Of a DNA stretch of 64,000 bases, positions 25,119-33,630 are shown in pieces; position 1 is the stretch's first letter; every line of letters begins with the position of its first letter. The DNA comes from Paenibacillus lactis (GTDB taxonomy: Bacteria > Bacillota > Bacilli > Paenibacillales > Paenibacillaceae), in contig NZ_JAGGKI010000001.1 in NCBI RefSeq assembly GCF_017873605.1, forward strand, positions 248,001 to 312,000, written 5' to 3'. The notes below the pieces were generated by a model. It had not been told where the DNA came from, made no database searches, and saw nothing but the letters and a program-made list of their open reading frames with translations. The translations under genes were made by a program, and so were the position numbers.

Positions 25119-26993
25119 TCATCCCGCTTCGGGCTGATCGCTGAACTGGCTGTTGTACAGATCCGCATAAAATCCGCCTTGCGACAGAAGCTCATCATGC
25201 GTCCCTTGTTCGATAATGCTGCCCTTGTTCATCACCAGAATGAGGTCCGCATCCCGAATCGTCGACAGCCGGTGTGCGATAACGAAGCTGGTCCGATTCT
25301 TCATCAGCTCCTTCATCGCCTTCTGGATATACAGCTCCGTCCGCGTATCGACACTGCTTGTCGCCTCATCCAGAATCAGAATGGCCGGATTGGCCAGAAT
25401 CGCCCGCGCAATCGTCAGAAGCTGCTTCTGCCCTTGCGAGATGTTGGATGCCTCCTCGTTCAGCACCGTGTCATACCCGTCCGGCAGCGTCCGGATAAAG
25501 TGGTCCGCATGCGCGGCCTCCGCCGCCCGTATGATCTCTTCTTCGGTTGCGCCTTCGCGGCCGTATCCGATATTATCCCGGATCGTGCCGTTAAAGAGCC
25601 ATGTGTCCTGAAGCACCATTCCGAACAAGCTTCTCAAGTCGCTTCGCTTCATGGAGGCAATATCCTTGCCGTCGATCGTAATGCGGCCGCCGTTAACCTC
25701 ATAGAAGCGCATCAGCAGATTGATGAGCGTTGTCTTCCCGGCGCCCGTCGGGCCGACAATCGCGAGTGTCTGGCCCTGTCGGACATTCACGTTCATATTC
25801 TCGATAAGAAGCTGATCCTCCTTATACCCGAAGCTGACATGCTCGAAGGACACGTCGCCGCGAGGATGCCGGAGCACGGCCGGCGCGGATGATTCGGCCA
25901 CTTCCTCCTCTTCATCCAGCACCTCGAACACCCGCTCTGCGGAAGCAATCGTCGATTGAATGACGTTCGCAATATTCGCCAGCTGTGTAATCGGCTGCGT
26001 AAACTGGCGCGAATATTGAATGAACGCCTGAATGTCCCCGATCTTGATCGCCTGTCGGGTAACGAGCACCCCGCCGACAACGCTCACGATCACGTAGCCG
26101 ATGTTCCCGATAAACCCCATCAGCGGCATAATCGTGCCTGATATGAACTGCGCGCGCCATCCGGCCTCATACAGCTTGTCGTTGACCTCATCAAACCGCT
26201 CCACCGACTGGCGCTCCCGGCCGAATGCCTTCACGACCTTGTGGCCGGTGTACATCTCCTCGACATGGCCGTTCAGCTGCCCCAGATGCTTCTGCTGGGC
26301 TACAAAATGCTTCTGTGACTGCTTGGCTACCATCATCGTCACGATCACGCTGAGCGGCAGCGTCAGAATGACGACGAGCGTCAGCAGCGGACTGATGGTC
26401 AGCATCATCACGATCACCCCGAGCAGCGTGACGGCCGATGTAATCATCTGCGTCAAGCTCTGCTGCAGCGTGCCGGCGATGTTGTCCATGTCGTTGGTTA
26501 CCCGGCTGAGCGTCTCCCCGTGGGTACGGGCATCAAAATATTTCAGCGGCAAACGGCCGAGCTTATCGTATACCGCCTTCCTCAGATCGTATACCGTTCT
26601 CTGTGCTACGCCAGCCATTACATACTGCTGGACGTAGGCGAACAAAGAGCTGAGGAGGTACAGCCCGGCCAGCCACAGCAGGATGCGCTGGATCGCAGCG
26701 AAGTCAATGCCCGCTCCCGGTTCGCCTTTCATTTTCGCCAGGAAGCCTTCAAACAGGATCGTGGTCGCATCGCCCAGAATCTTCGGGCTTACGATGCCAA
26801 AGATCGTGCTCAGCATCGCCGCAGCCAGAACGATCAGCAGCTTGCCGGTGTGCGGCTTCAGATAGGTCGTCAGTCTCCGGAAGGTTCCCTTGAAGTCCTT
26901 GGCTTTCTCCGCAGGCATGCCCGGGCCGTGCGGGCCGCCGAAGGGACCGCCGCCATGACCTCTTGGATGTCCTCCGCGCTTCTTCTCGCTCAT
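25119..26993 (-). CDS. ABC exporter half-transporter, catalytically complete subunit
   Basis: A 624-residue TMD-NBD fusion. A Gly/His/Pro-rich cytoplasmic extension (1-30, e.g. GHGGGPFGGPHGPG) precedes six membrane helices (about 50-340). The NBD has Walker A GPTGAGKTT, a Q-loop near GMVLQDTWLF, signature NISQGQKQLL, Walker B ILILDEATSSVD with the catalytic Glu, and the switch His in VIAHRLSTI. The signature is ISQGQ, not LSGGQ, as in one member of heterodimeric exporters such as BmrCD-like pairs. It overlaps the upstream subunit by four bases and is probably a multidrug or lipid exporter. Regulation by the MarR protein encoded first in the operon is likely. Confidence 0.92.
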   Translation of the reverse strand: MSEKKRGGHPRGHGGGPFGGPHGPGMPAEKAKDFKGTFRRLTTYLKPHTGKLLIVLAAAMLSTIFGIVSPKILGDATTILFEGFLAKMKGEPGAGIDFAAIQRILLWLAGLYLLSSLFAYVQQYVMAGVAQRTVYDLRKAVYDKLGRLPLKYFDARTHGETLSRVTNDMDNIAGTLQQSLTQMITSAVTLLGVIVMMLTISPLLTLVVILTLPLSVIVTMMVAKQSQKHFVAQQKHLGQLNGHVEEMYTGHKVVKAFGRERQSVERFDEVNDKLYEAGWRAQFISGTIMPLMGFIGNIGYVIVSVVGGVLVTRQAIKIGDIQAFIQYSRQFTQPITQLANIANVIQSTIASAERVFEVLDEEEEVAESSAPAVLRHPRGDVSFEHVSFGYKEDQLLIENMNVNVRQGQTLAIVGPTGAGKTTLINLLMRFYEVNGGRITIDGKDIASMKRSDLRSLFGMVLQDTWLFNGTIRDNIGYGREGATEEEIIRAAEAAHADHFIRTLPDGYDTVLNEEASNISQGQKQLLTIARAILANPAILILDEATSSVDTRTELYIQKAMKELMKNRTSFVIAHRLSTIRDADLILVMNKGSIIEQGTHDELLSQGGFYADLYNSQFSDQPEAG

Positions 26994-28717
26994 GCGATCT
27001 CCTCCTCCGAAAGCTGGGAAATGACAATCTCGCGGTACACTTCGCTCGTATTCATGAGCTCCTCATGGGTGCCCATGCCCGCGATCCGCCCCTCATCCAG
27101 CACAATAATCCGATCGGCATCCATCACCGTGCTGACCCGCTGAGCGACGATCAGGACGGTGGCGTCACCGGTCTCCTCCCTTAATGCTGCACGTAGCTTC
27201 GCGTCCGTCTTGAAGTCCAGCGCCGAGAAGCTGTCGTCGAAAATATAGATTTCCGGCCGGCGCACGAGTGCCCGGGCAATCGAAAGACGCTGCTTCTGTC
27301 CGCCTGACACATTGCTGCCTCCCTGCGAAATCTCGGCATCATAAGCGCCTTCCATCGCTTCGATGAAGTCGGCGGCCTGGGCAACCTTCGCCGCGTGCCG
27401 GATCTCCTCGTCCGTCGCGTCCTCTTTACCGTAGCGGATGTTATCCGCGATGCTGCCCGTGAACAGGAGCGCCTTCTGCGGAACGAATCCGATCCGCTGC
27501 CGGAGCTCTTCCTGCCGCATCTCCCGGATATCGGTTCCATTGACGAGAATACGCCCTGAAGTTACGTCATAGAAACGCGGGATCAGGCTGATCAAGGTCG
27601 ATTTGCCGGATCCGGTTCCGCCGATAATGGCCGTTACTTCACCCGGTCCCGTACGGAAGGAGAGATTCGATACCGCCGGCTCCTCCGCTCCGGGATAGAA
27701 GAACGTAACATCCTGGAACTCGACAGCGGCCTTCTGAAGCCCCGGCTTTCCAGGCTCTTTCGGATCATGAATGTCCGGCTGCATATGGAGCACTTCGTTG
27801 ATCCGGACGGCGGACGCTTGCGCGCGCGGAATCATGACGAACATGACCGACAGCATAATGAGCGAGAACATGATCATCATGGCATATTGAAGAAACGCCA
27901 TCAGATCGCCGACCTTCATATGGGCATCGTTGATGCGATGCGCCCCGAACCAGACGATCGCAATCGTCGCAAAGTTCATGACCAGCATCATGACCGGCAT
28001 CATCGCCCCCATGATTTTGTTCACCTTGATCGAGGTCGCCGTCAAATCCTCATTCGCATCGTTGAAGCGCACGGTTTCATGCGCGGCACGGTTGAAGGAA
28101 CGGATGACCCGGATCCCCGTCAGATTCTCCCGCACCACGCGGCTCAGCGTATCGATCTTGACCTGAATCGCTTTAAAGAGCGGAATTCCCTGCTTCGCAA
28201 TAAGGAAGATCGCCAGTGCGAGAATCGGCAGCACGGCGAGGAGAACGGTGGTCAGGCCCGGATCCCTCGAAATGGCCATGACGATGCCCCCGATGCACAT
28301 CATCGGCGCAATCGCCATCATGCGCAGGATCATGATCGTTACCTGCTGAACTTGCGTAATGTCATTCGTCGTACGGGTAATAAGCGATGCGGTTCCGATC
28401 TTGTCAAACTCCTGGAGCGTAAAATTCTCAACATGAGAGAACACGCGGCCCCGCACAATACGTCCGAACCCTGAAGCCGCTTTGGACGCCAAATAACTGG
28501 CTGCGATCGCGCAGACCATTCCTCCGGAGGCGACCAGAAGCATAACGCCTCCCACCCGCCAAATATATGGCACATTGCCAAGCGTGATGCCTTTATCTAC
28601 AATGTCCGCCATCAAGGTCGGCAGATACAAATCCGATAAGCATTGAAAGAATGTAAACAATAGGACCAGCAGCACCGCAGTCCGGTACGGTCTCATATAA
28701 CGAAACAGCTTAAGCAA
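26990..28717 (-). CDS. ABC exporter half-transporter, degenerate-site subunit
   Basis: A 575-residue TMD-NBD fusion with six membrane helices (about 15-300). The NBD has Walker A GGTGSGKST, signature NVSGGQKQRL and Walker B IYIFDDSFSALD. The catalytic Glu after Walker B is replaced by Asp, and the switch position is Gln (IVAQRVSTV) instead of His. Such degeneracy in one half is typical of heterodimeric exporters with one hydrolytic site. It overlaps the partner gene by four bases (ATGA) and follows the MarR gene by 24 bases, forming a three-gene operon. Confidence 0.92.
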   Translation of the reverse strand: MLKLFRYMRPYRTAVLLVLLFTFFQCLSDLYLPTLMADIVDKGITLGNVPYIWRVGGVMLLVASGGMVCAIAASYLASKAASGFGRIVRGRVFSHVENFTLQEFDKIGTASLITRTTNDITQVQQVTIMILRMMAIAPMMCIGGIVMAISRDPGLTTVLLAVLPILALAIFLIAKQGIPLFKAIQVKIDTLSRVVRENLTGIRVIRSFNRAAHETVRFNDANEDLTATSIKVNKIMGAMMPVMMLVMNFATIAIVWFGAHRINDAHMKVGDLMAFLQYAMMIMFSLIMLSVMFVMIPRAQASAVRINEVLHMQPDIHDPKEPGKPGLQKAAVEFQDVTFFYPGAEEPAVSNLSFRTGPGEVTAIIGGTGSGKSTLISLIPRFYDVTSGRILVNGTDIREMRQEELRQRIGFVPQKALLFTGSIADNIRYGKEDATDEEIRHAAKVAQAADFIEAMEGAYDAEISQGGSNVSGGQKQRLSIARALVRRPEIYIFDDSFSALDFKTDAKLRAALREETGDATVLIVAQRVSTVMDADRIIVLDEGRIAGMGTHEELMNTSEVYREIVISQLSEEEIA

Positions 28718-28741
28718 AGCGAACCACCCCCTGATCGTGAC

Positions 28742-29284
28742 TTATGTTTCCTGCGATCGTTGTTGCTCCTGATAATGGTATACCTTCATGAGGAGGTCCG
28801 CGAGTTTAACGCTGTCCTCTTCGCCAAGATATTCGACCAGGCCGTTAAAACGGCTTGCGACGTCTTGATACACCTGCTGAACGACCTGGACCCCCTCCGC
28901 AGTTAGCTTCACGCGGACAGCCCGGCGATCGTTCTCATCCATCACCCGCTCGACGAGTCCTTTCCCCTCCAGACCGTTGATGAACTGCGTGATGGTTGGA
29001 GAGGTGACATTCATCATGCTGCTGATCTCCGACACCTTCATGCCGGGCCCGCCAAGCCTGTTAAAATGCATAAGACCCATCAGCACACGGACTTCACCCG
29101 GTGTGTAGCCCGAAATCATGTGCCGATCCCACTCCTGCTTGTGAAACATACGAATGCTGTGCAGAAGCCTTCCGGCAATACTGTCGTCAGGCAGTCTCCC
29201 TGGGTGATGACAGCCTTCCGGCGAGTCCGGGTCTCTCCCGGCTTGATGACGCTTATGTAAATCTGGATGAAATTCCTGTGACAT
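28742..29284 (-). CDS. MarR-family transcriptional regulator of the ABC exporter
   Basis: A 180-residue regulator starting MSQEFHPDLHKRHQ; GGAGGT lies just upstream. The winged-helix core is MKVSEISSMMNVTSPTITQF, followed by the wing with ENDRRAVRVKLTAEG, the MarR family signature. The first 35 residues are unusually charged and His-rich for the family. It is the first gene of an operon with a heterodimeric ABC exporter. A 29-bp near-perfect palindrome 80 bases upstream is the likely operator, so ligand-responsive autorepression is expected. Confidence 0.9.
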   Translation of the reverse strand: MSQEFHPDLHKRHQAGRDPDSPEGCHHPGRLPDDSIAGRLLHSIRMFHKQEWDRHMISGYTPGEVRVLMGLMHFNRLGGPGMKVSEISSMMNVTSPTITQFINGLEGKGLVERVMDENDRRAVRVKLTAEGVQVVQQVYQDVASRFNGLVEYLGEEDSVKLADLLMKVYHYQEQQRSQET

Positions 29285-29364
29285 CGTCCACCTCCTGCGC
29301 ATAAAACCGTAACCATCCGGCCGGGATGGCCGGGCGGTTACAATCCAAGCATGCAACGAATTAG

Positions 29365-29393
29365 TTAGCCTGCCTATTAATTAGGCAACCTAA
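29365..29393. promoter_or_regulatory. palindromic operator candidate for the MarR regulator
   Basis: TGCCTA-TTAAT-TAGGCA is a perfect inverted repeat, flanked symmetrically by TTAG and CTAA two bases further out. That gives ten matched pairs over 29 bp. It stands in the upstream region of the MarR-ABC operon. Confidence 0.7.
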
Positions 29394-29458
29394 ATATAAT
29401 CCCTGGCGAAGATCGATGTCAAGTTCAGTTCAACCCGCAGCTCCCATGAAGGCCCGAG

Positions 29459-30586
29459 TTACTCATCCATCAGCTCGAAATACGATCCGGCATGCGCGTT
29501 ACGGCTCCTGGCCGCATGCTTTCCGCCAGGCTTCTTGCCTTGCTTCTTCTGGCGCCGCGTGTTGGCCTGTTCCTTGCGGGCCTGATGGGCCAGCTCTCTC
29601 TCGGTTTTTCTATAATTCGCGTACCGATCGGCATCCAGCGTCCCAGCCTGGAGTGCCTCCTGGACCGCGCATCCATCCTCCTTCTCATGCCGGCAGTCGT
29701 GAAATCTGCACTGCGCCGCGAGCGAGGAGATGTCTGCGAATGCCGCCTCCCAGCCATCCTCCGATTCCCACAGCTGAAGCTCCCGCATGCCCGGCGTATC
29801 AACCATGATCGCCCCGCCCGGCAGCACAAACAGTTCGCGGTGCGTCGTCGTATGGCGTCCTCTGGCGTCCTCTTCGCGGATGCTCTGAACCCGCTGAACG
29901 TCTTGGCCGGACAGCCAGTTCAGCAAGGTCGATTTTCCGGCGCCCGACGAGCCCGTTACGGCCACCGTCGTGCCAGGGGTCAAATAGCCCTGCAGCTGCT
30001 CCTTTCCCTGATCCAGCAGCGAGCTGACGGCGTGAACCGGCACCCCCGGAGCCGCAGCTTCGACGAGGGCGGCATGCGATTCCGGAGAATCGCATAAATC
30101 CGCCTTGGTCAGCAGCACGACCGGCTGGGCTCCGCTCTCCCACACGGCGATCAAGTAACGCTCGATTTTGCGGATATTAAAATCCTTATTAAGCGCATTG
30201 ACGATAAATACGGTGTCGATGTTGGCGGCAATGACCTGTTCGTCCGGCACGCTCCCGGCCTCCCTGCGGGAAAACGCCGACTTGCGCGGCAGCAGCTGGT
30301 GAATCACCGCCCTCGGTTCGCCCTGCAAGGGCTCCACCATAACCCAATCGCCGACAGCCGGGAAATCGCTCTTGCTGGCTGCCTCATATTCATATTTTCC
30401 CGTTACGGCGGCCGTCATCTCTCCATCTGGCGTGACGATCCGGTATTGCTTCGAAAATTGGGCGACGATGCGCGCAGGCACCAGGCGTTTGTCCCGCTGG
30501 ATCGATTGGAGCGCTTCCTTCGCCGCCCGGTCCCAATCTTCATTCCATCCATAGTCGTTTAATGGCTTCATGTTTTGATTTGTCAA
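29459..30586 (-). CDS. rsgA: ribosome small subunit-dependent GTPase A
   Basis: A protein of about 375 residues of the circularly permuted RsgA/YjeQ family, which checks late 30S maturation. The order is an OB-fold N-terminal part, then G4 (VVLLTKADL), G1 (VTGSSGAGKSTLLN), G3 (VDTPGMREL) and a C-terminal zinc knuckle (CRFHDCRHEKEDGC). I place the start at a TTG (MTNQNMKPLNDYG) because AAGGAG lies 12 bases before it; the ATG five codons later has no site at a normal distance. Two terminator-like hairpins stand upstream. The C terminus is a basic tail (RRQKKQGKKPGG). It is monocistronic. Confidence 0.9.
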   Translation of the reverse strand: MTNQNMKPLNDYGWNEDWDRAAKEALQSIQRDKRLVPARIVAQFSKQYRIVTPDGEMTAAVTGKYEYEAASKSDFPAVGDWVMVEPLQGEPRAVIHQLLPRKSAFSRREAGSVPDEQVIAANIDTVFIVNALNKDFNIRKIERYLIAVWESGAQPVVLLTKADLCDSPESHAALVEAAAPGVPVHAVSSLLDQGKEQLQGYLTPGTTVAVTGSSGAGKSTLLNWLSGQDVQRVQSIREEDARGRHTTTHRELFVLPGGAIMVDTPGMRELQLWESEDGWEAAFADISSLAAQCRFHDCRHEKEDGCAVQEALQAGTLDADRYANYRKTERELAHQARKEQANTRRQKKQGKKPGGKHAARSRNAHAGSYFELMDE

Positions 30587-30635
30587 AATGGTTGTTTTCT
30601 CCTTATCTTGTTTAGGTTTAGGTGTTTCTGAACAA

Positions 30636-30664
30636 CAAAAAAACCGCAGAATCATATTCTGCGG
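30636..30664 (-). terminator. hairpin with U-run upstream of rsgA
   Basis: CCGCAGAAT and ATTCTGCGG form a perfect 9-bp stem with a 3-base loop, followed on the minus strand by TTTTTTT. It lies about 50 bases in front of the rsgA start, so it either closes the upstream small-gene transcript or attenuates rsgA. Confidence 0.8.
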
Positions 30665-30759
30665 TCCATCTTGAATACAGCCTAAGAAAGACGCCCTCCC
30701 GGCCAAACGGGCTAAAAAATCCCCGTTTATGCCGGTGACGTTAAACCTATGCATATACC

Positions 30760-30802
30760 AAAAAGACCCGCAGAATACCAATCACGGTCTCCTGCGGGTC
30801 TT
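30760..30802 (-). terminator. intrinsic terminator after the 31-codon gene
   Basis: AAGACCCGCAG and CTGCGGGTCTT form a long perfect stem around an 18-base loop; the minus strand continues TTTTT. It begins about 30 bases beyond the stop of the small gene. Confidence 0.75.
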
Positions 30803-30832
30803 GATCTTAGCGAATCATGCAAGGAGCAGTCC

Positions 30833-30928
30833 TTAAACCTTTAGCGCCCCATGCCTATTCAACTTATCGATAACCCGTTCGAGGAGACCTAGCGCCGACA
30901 ATTTGTCATCATTCATATACATCATCAT
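30833..30928 (-). CDS. 31-residue small protein with own promoter and terminator
   Basis: A short frame beginning MMMYMNDDKLSALGLLERV and ending NRHGALKV. AAGGAGG lies 9 bases upstream of the chosen ATG; an ATG two codons earlier is too close to the site. The middle forms an amphipathic helix (LSALGLLERVIDKL) with no membrane segment. A consensus sigma-A promoter (TTGACA, 17 bases, TATAAT) starts the transcript about 30 bases before the start codon and a strong terminator ends it. The complete promoter-RBS-frame-terminator set argues that it is a real small gene. Alternatively the unit is a small RNA. I recognise no family. Confidence 0.6.
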   Translation of the reverse strand: MMMYMNDDKLSALGLLERVIDKLNRHGALKV

Positions 30929-30964
30929 GGTCATCAGCCTCCTTGTGCTCATAAATATATCCGT

Positions 30965-30993
30965 ATTATAGATTCCGCCGCAGCGGCTGTCAA
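30965..30993 (-). promoter_or_regulatory. consensus sigma-A promoter of the small gene
   Basis: Minus strand TTGACA (30993-30988), exactly 17 bases, then TATAAT (30970-30965). Both hexamers match the consensus perfectly, so strong constitutive transcription is expected. Confidence 0.8.
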
Positions 30994-31023
30994 CTTTTTC
31001 CTGACGCTTGTACCGCGCTCGGG

Positions 31024-33312
31024 CTAAATCCGCTTATAATGCCGCCATTCCTCTGGCAAGAGCATGCTGTACTGCCGGTTAAGAAACCGGTCATCAACCA
31101 GCGTCAGCGTGCCGGTGTCATGCTCGGAGCGGATCAAGCGGCCTCCGGCCTGCAGCACCTTGTTCATGCCGGGGTATACATAAGCATAGTCATAGCCCCT
31201 TTTGCCGGTACGGTCGAAGTAATCCTTGATAATATCATTCTCGAAGGACAGCTGCGGCAGCCCTACGCCTACAACCACAACGCTGGAAAGCCGCTCTCCC
31301 TTCAGATCAATGCCTTCCGAGAAAATGCCGCCCATCACCGCGAAGCCGATCAGCGGCTCCGCAGCATCGGCCTGAAAGGCCCCGAGGAAGTTCTCCCGCT
31401 CCTCCTCACTCATGCCATGGCCCTGAAGCAGCGTCCGCCATCCGGGATTACTCTCGGTAAACGCCTTGTGAATATCCTGCATATAGGGATAGGACGGCAG
31501 AAAGATCAGCGTATTGACCGGCTTCTCCCGAACCAGCTCGCTCAGCATGCGCACGATCGCATCCTTGCTCTGCTCGCGGTCCTTGTATCGGGTCGAAAGC
31601 GGCAAGATCCTCACATCCAGCTGCTCCCGGGAAAAAGGCGACGGAATGGACAGGCTGTAATCCTCCTCTTCCGCCCCCAGCATATCCCGGTAATAACCGA
31701 GGGGCATCAGGGTCGCGGAGAAAAAGACGGCCGACCGGTAGTTCTTGCCCGCCTTCTGCAGCAAATCGGACGGATCCAGACAGAACAGCTTCAAATACAC
31801 CTCGCTTTGACTGATCTCGGCGTACGTGACGAAGCGGTCGTCATAAAGCTTGGAGATCCGCAAATATCCCTGCGCGGCAAAATAGCACTCCAAGAGCGCA
31901 TCCGCCTCTTCGCCACTCTTCCCGGTCATCAGCTCGGCCTCGGCCTGCAGAACGAAATCCTCCAGCAGCTCGTCCATCATTTCCGGCTGCTGCGAGCCGA
32001 CGAACCGCTCCTCCTCCCCGCTGACCTTGCGAATGACGATAAACCGGTTATTGACCCGCTTCGCGGCATGGTACAGTCCCGGATTACTTTCTTTATACGC
32101 CCGCTGAATGTCGAGGAAAGCCGATTTGTACAGCTCCGCCGAGAACATCCCGCGCGCCCGGTCCACCAGATTATGCGCTTCGTCGATCAGGAGAACGCTG
32201 CGCTTCTTCACTTCCTCGGGCATCCGTTTAAAGGATACTCTCGGATCAAAAACATAGTTATAGTCGCAGATCACGACATCGGCCGCATACGAGGCATCCA
32301 GGGAAAATTCGAACGGGCAGACCTGATGCTTCCGCGCATACGTCTCAATGACCGACCGGGTGATCAGCGTTTCGTTGCCCAGCAGGTCCAGAAGCGCGGC
32401 ATTGATCCGGTCGTAGTAGCCTTCCGAGAAGATACAGCCCTCCTGACCGCAGCCTTCGGCCTCGCTGAAGCAGATCTTATCCTTAGCGGTCAGCGTGACG
32501 GCATGCGTATGCAGTCCCTGGCGTTCCATCAGAGCCATGGCCTCCTCCGCTGCCGTACGGGTAATCGTCTTCGCCGTCAAATAAAAGATGCGCGACAGCA
32601 GGCCCTCGCCGATCGCCTTTACCGACGGGAACAAGGTAGATATCGTTTTGCCGATGCCGGTCGGCGCTTTGGCGAACAGCCGCCGGCCCTCTTCAATGGT
32701 TTTATAGACCGAGCCCGCCAGCTTGCGCTGTCCCTCCCGGTAAGCCGGAAACGGAAACGCCAGGCTCTTGATGCTTCGGTCCCGCCGCTCCGCATGATCC
32801 CGGAGCAGACGGGCATAAGGGGCGTAAGCGGCTATGACTTCTTCGACGAAGGTCACCAGCTCATCGATGCTGAAGCTGCGTTCAAACTGCTTTCGCTCGC
32901 CGCTCGGCACCTGGAAGTACGTCAGTCTGACCTCCATCGTTTCAATACCATGCTGCTTCGCATACATATAGGCGTACATCTTCGCTTGCGCCCAGTGTAC
33001 GGGATAGCTGTCCTCCTCGATTTGGGAAAGGTCTCCCGAGGTCGACTTGATCTCATCAATCATGATCCGATCATCCTTCCGGATCAATCCGTCGCATCGT
33101 CCCTCTACGACAAACAGCAGCTCCTCATATGCAATTTCGGCCTCCAGCTGGACCTCTTTCTGGTCGTTCTCTCCGTATTCGCGCTGAACCTGCTGATGCG
33201 CCCTTGTCCCTTCCGTGAGGGAAGCAGCGCTGCGGAACCCCGAAACGATGCTGCCGCTGCGAAATACATACTCCACCAGCGGCCTAACGGATATTTGTAT
33301 CGTATGCGGCAT
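31024..33312 (-). CDS. RecB-like nuclease fused to XPD/DinG-type DNA helicase
   Basis: A 762-residue protein starting MPHTIQISVRPLVEYV, with AAGGAG 9 bases upstream of the ATG. The N-terminal ~150 residues carry PD-(D/E)xK nuclease residues: D74 (GRCDG), E87 and K89 (IDEIKS), and the Q109-xxx-Y113 motif of RecB/Cas4-like nucleases. A superfamily 2 helicase follows: Walker A APTGIGKT (K222), four cysteines spaced like an XPD Fe-S cluster (C-F-S...GCGQEGC...VCPFEF), the DEAH box (LIDEAHNLVD), and C-terminal motifs including SEGIDLKGERLSSVVVVG and QAGGRLIRSEHD. It probably unwinds and nicks damaged or stalled DNA. A LexA-like box overlaps its promoter. DinG proteins of many Firmicutes carry a different exonuclease fusion. 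Confidence 0.85.
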   Translation of the reverse strand: MPHTIQISVRPLVEYVFRSGSIVSGFRSAASLTEGTRAHQQVQREYGENDQKEVQLEAEIAYEELLFVVEGRCDGLIRKDDRIMIDEIKSTSGDLSQIEEDSYPVHWAQAKMYAYMYAKQHGIETMEVRLTYFQVPSGERKQFERSFSIDELVTFVEEVIAAYAPYARLLRDHAERRDRSIKSLAFPFPAYREGQRKLAGSVYKTIEEGRRLFAKAPTGIGKTISTLFPSVKAIGEGLLSRIFYLTAKTITRTAAEEAMALMERQGLHTHAVTLTAKDKICFSEAEGCGQEGCIFSEGYYDRINAALLDLLGNETLITRSVIETYARKHQVCPFEFSLDASYAADVVICDYNYVFDPRVSFKRMPEEVKKRSVLLIDEAHNLVDRARGMFSAELYKSAFLDIQRAYKESNPGLYHAAKRVNNRFIVIRKVSGEEERFVGSQQPEMMDELLEDFVLQAEAELMTGKSGEEADALLECYFAAQGYLRISKLYDDRFVTYAEISQSEVYLKLFCLDPSDLLQKAGKNYRSAVFFSATLMPLGYYRDMLGAEEEDYSLSIPSPFSREQLDVRILPLSTRYKDREQSKDAIVRMLSELVREKPVNTLIFLPSYPYMQDIHKAFTESNPGWRTLLQGHGMSEEERENFLGAFQADAAEPLIGFAVMGGIFSEGIDLKGERLSSVVVVGVGLPQLSFENDIIKDYFDRTGKRGYDYAYVYPGMNKVLQAGGRLIRSEHDTGTLTLVDDRFLNRQYSMLLPEEWRHYKRI

Positions 33313-33349
33313 GTCGGTCTCCTTCGCTCCCATAGTGTTTGGTGCTGTA

Positions 33350-33370
33350 ATTATACCAAACATCCGTTCC
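33350..33370 (-). promoter_or_regulatory. LexA-like SOS box overlapping a -10 element
   Basis: Minus strand GGAACGGATGTTTG (33370-33357) agrees with the Bacillus-type SOS consensus CGAACRNRYGTTYG at all specified positions but the first. TATAAT follows at 33355-33350, 37 bases before the helicase start. No good -35 was seen. Confidence 0.55.
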
Positions 33371-33548
33371 TCACGGGTAGCGAGATGCACCGATTTAAGG
33401 TTGGCCAACCGAATGGAAACCGATGTGTGACGGAAGTGACGGATACGCTGTAAAATCCTCTTTTCCGGAACTCGTCTAAGCTCCCAGCGTGCGGTGATCG
33501 CGTCACAATGACGGCAGCCGACCCTATGCCGGACACTTGCGCTCATGC

Positions 33549-33585
33549 CAAAAAGCGCAGTCCCTCCAAGCGGAAAGGACTGCGC
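33549..33585 (-). terminator. intrinsic terminator of pdaA
   Basis: GCGCAGTCC and GGACTGCGC form a perfect 9-bp stem; the minus strand continues TTTTT. It lies about 45 bases beyond the deacetylase stop. Confidence 0.82.
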
Positions 33586-33630
33586 GCAATATGCAGCCGG
33601 ATCGAAAATGCCAGCCAATTTTTTCTTGAG

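Noticed and set aside
31039..33453. An 804-codon open frame on the plus strand opposite the nuclease-helicase gene
   Set aside because: It is the antisense shadow of a well-supported gene in a GC-rich genome, with no ribosome binding site and no recognisable motifs.
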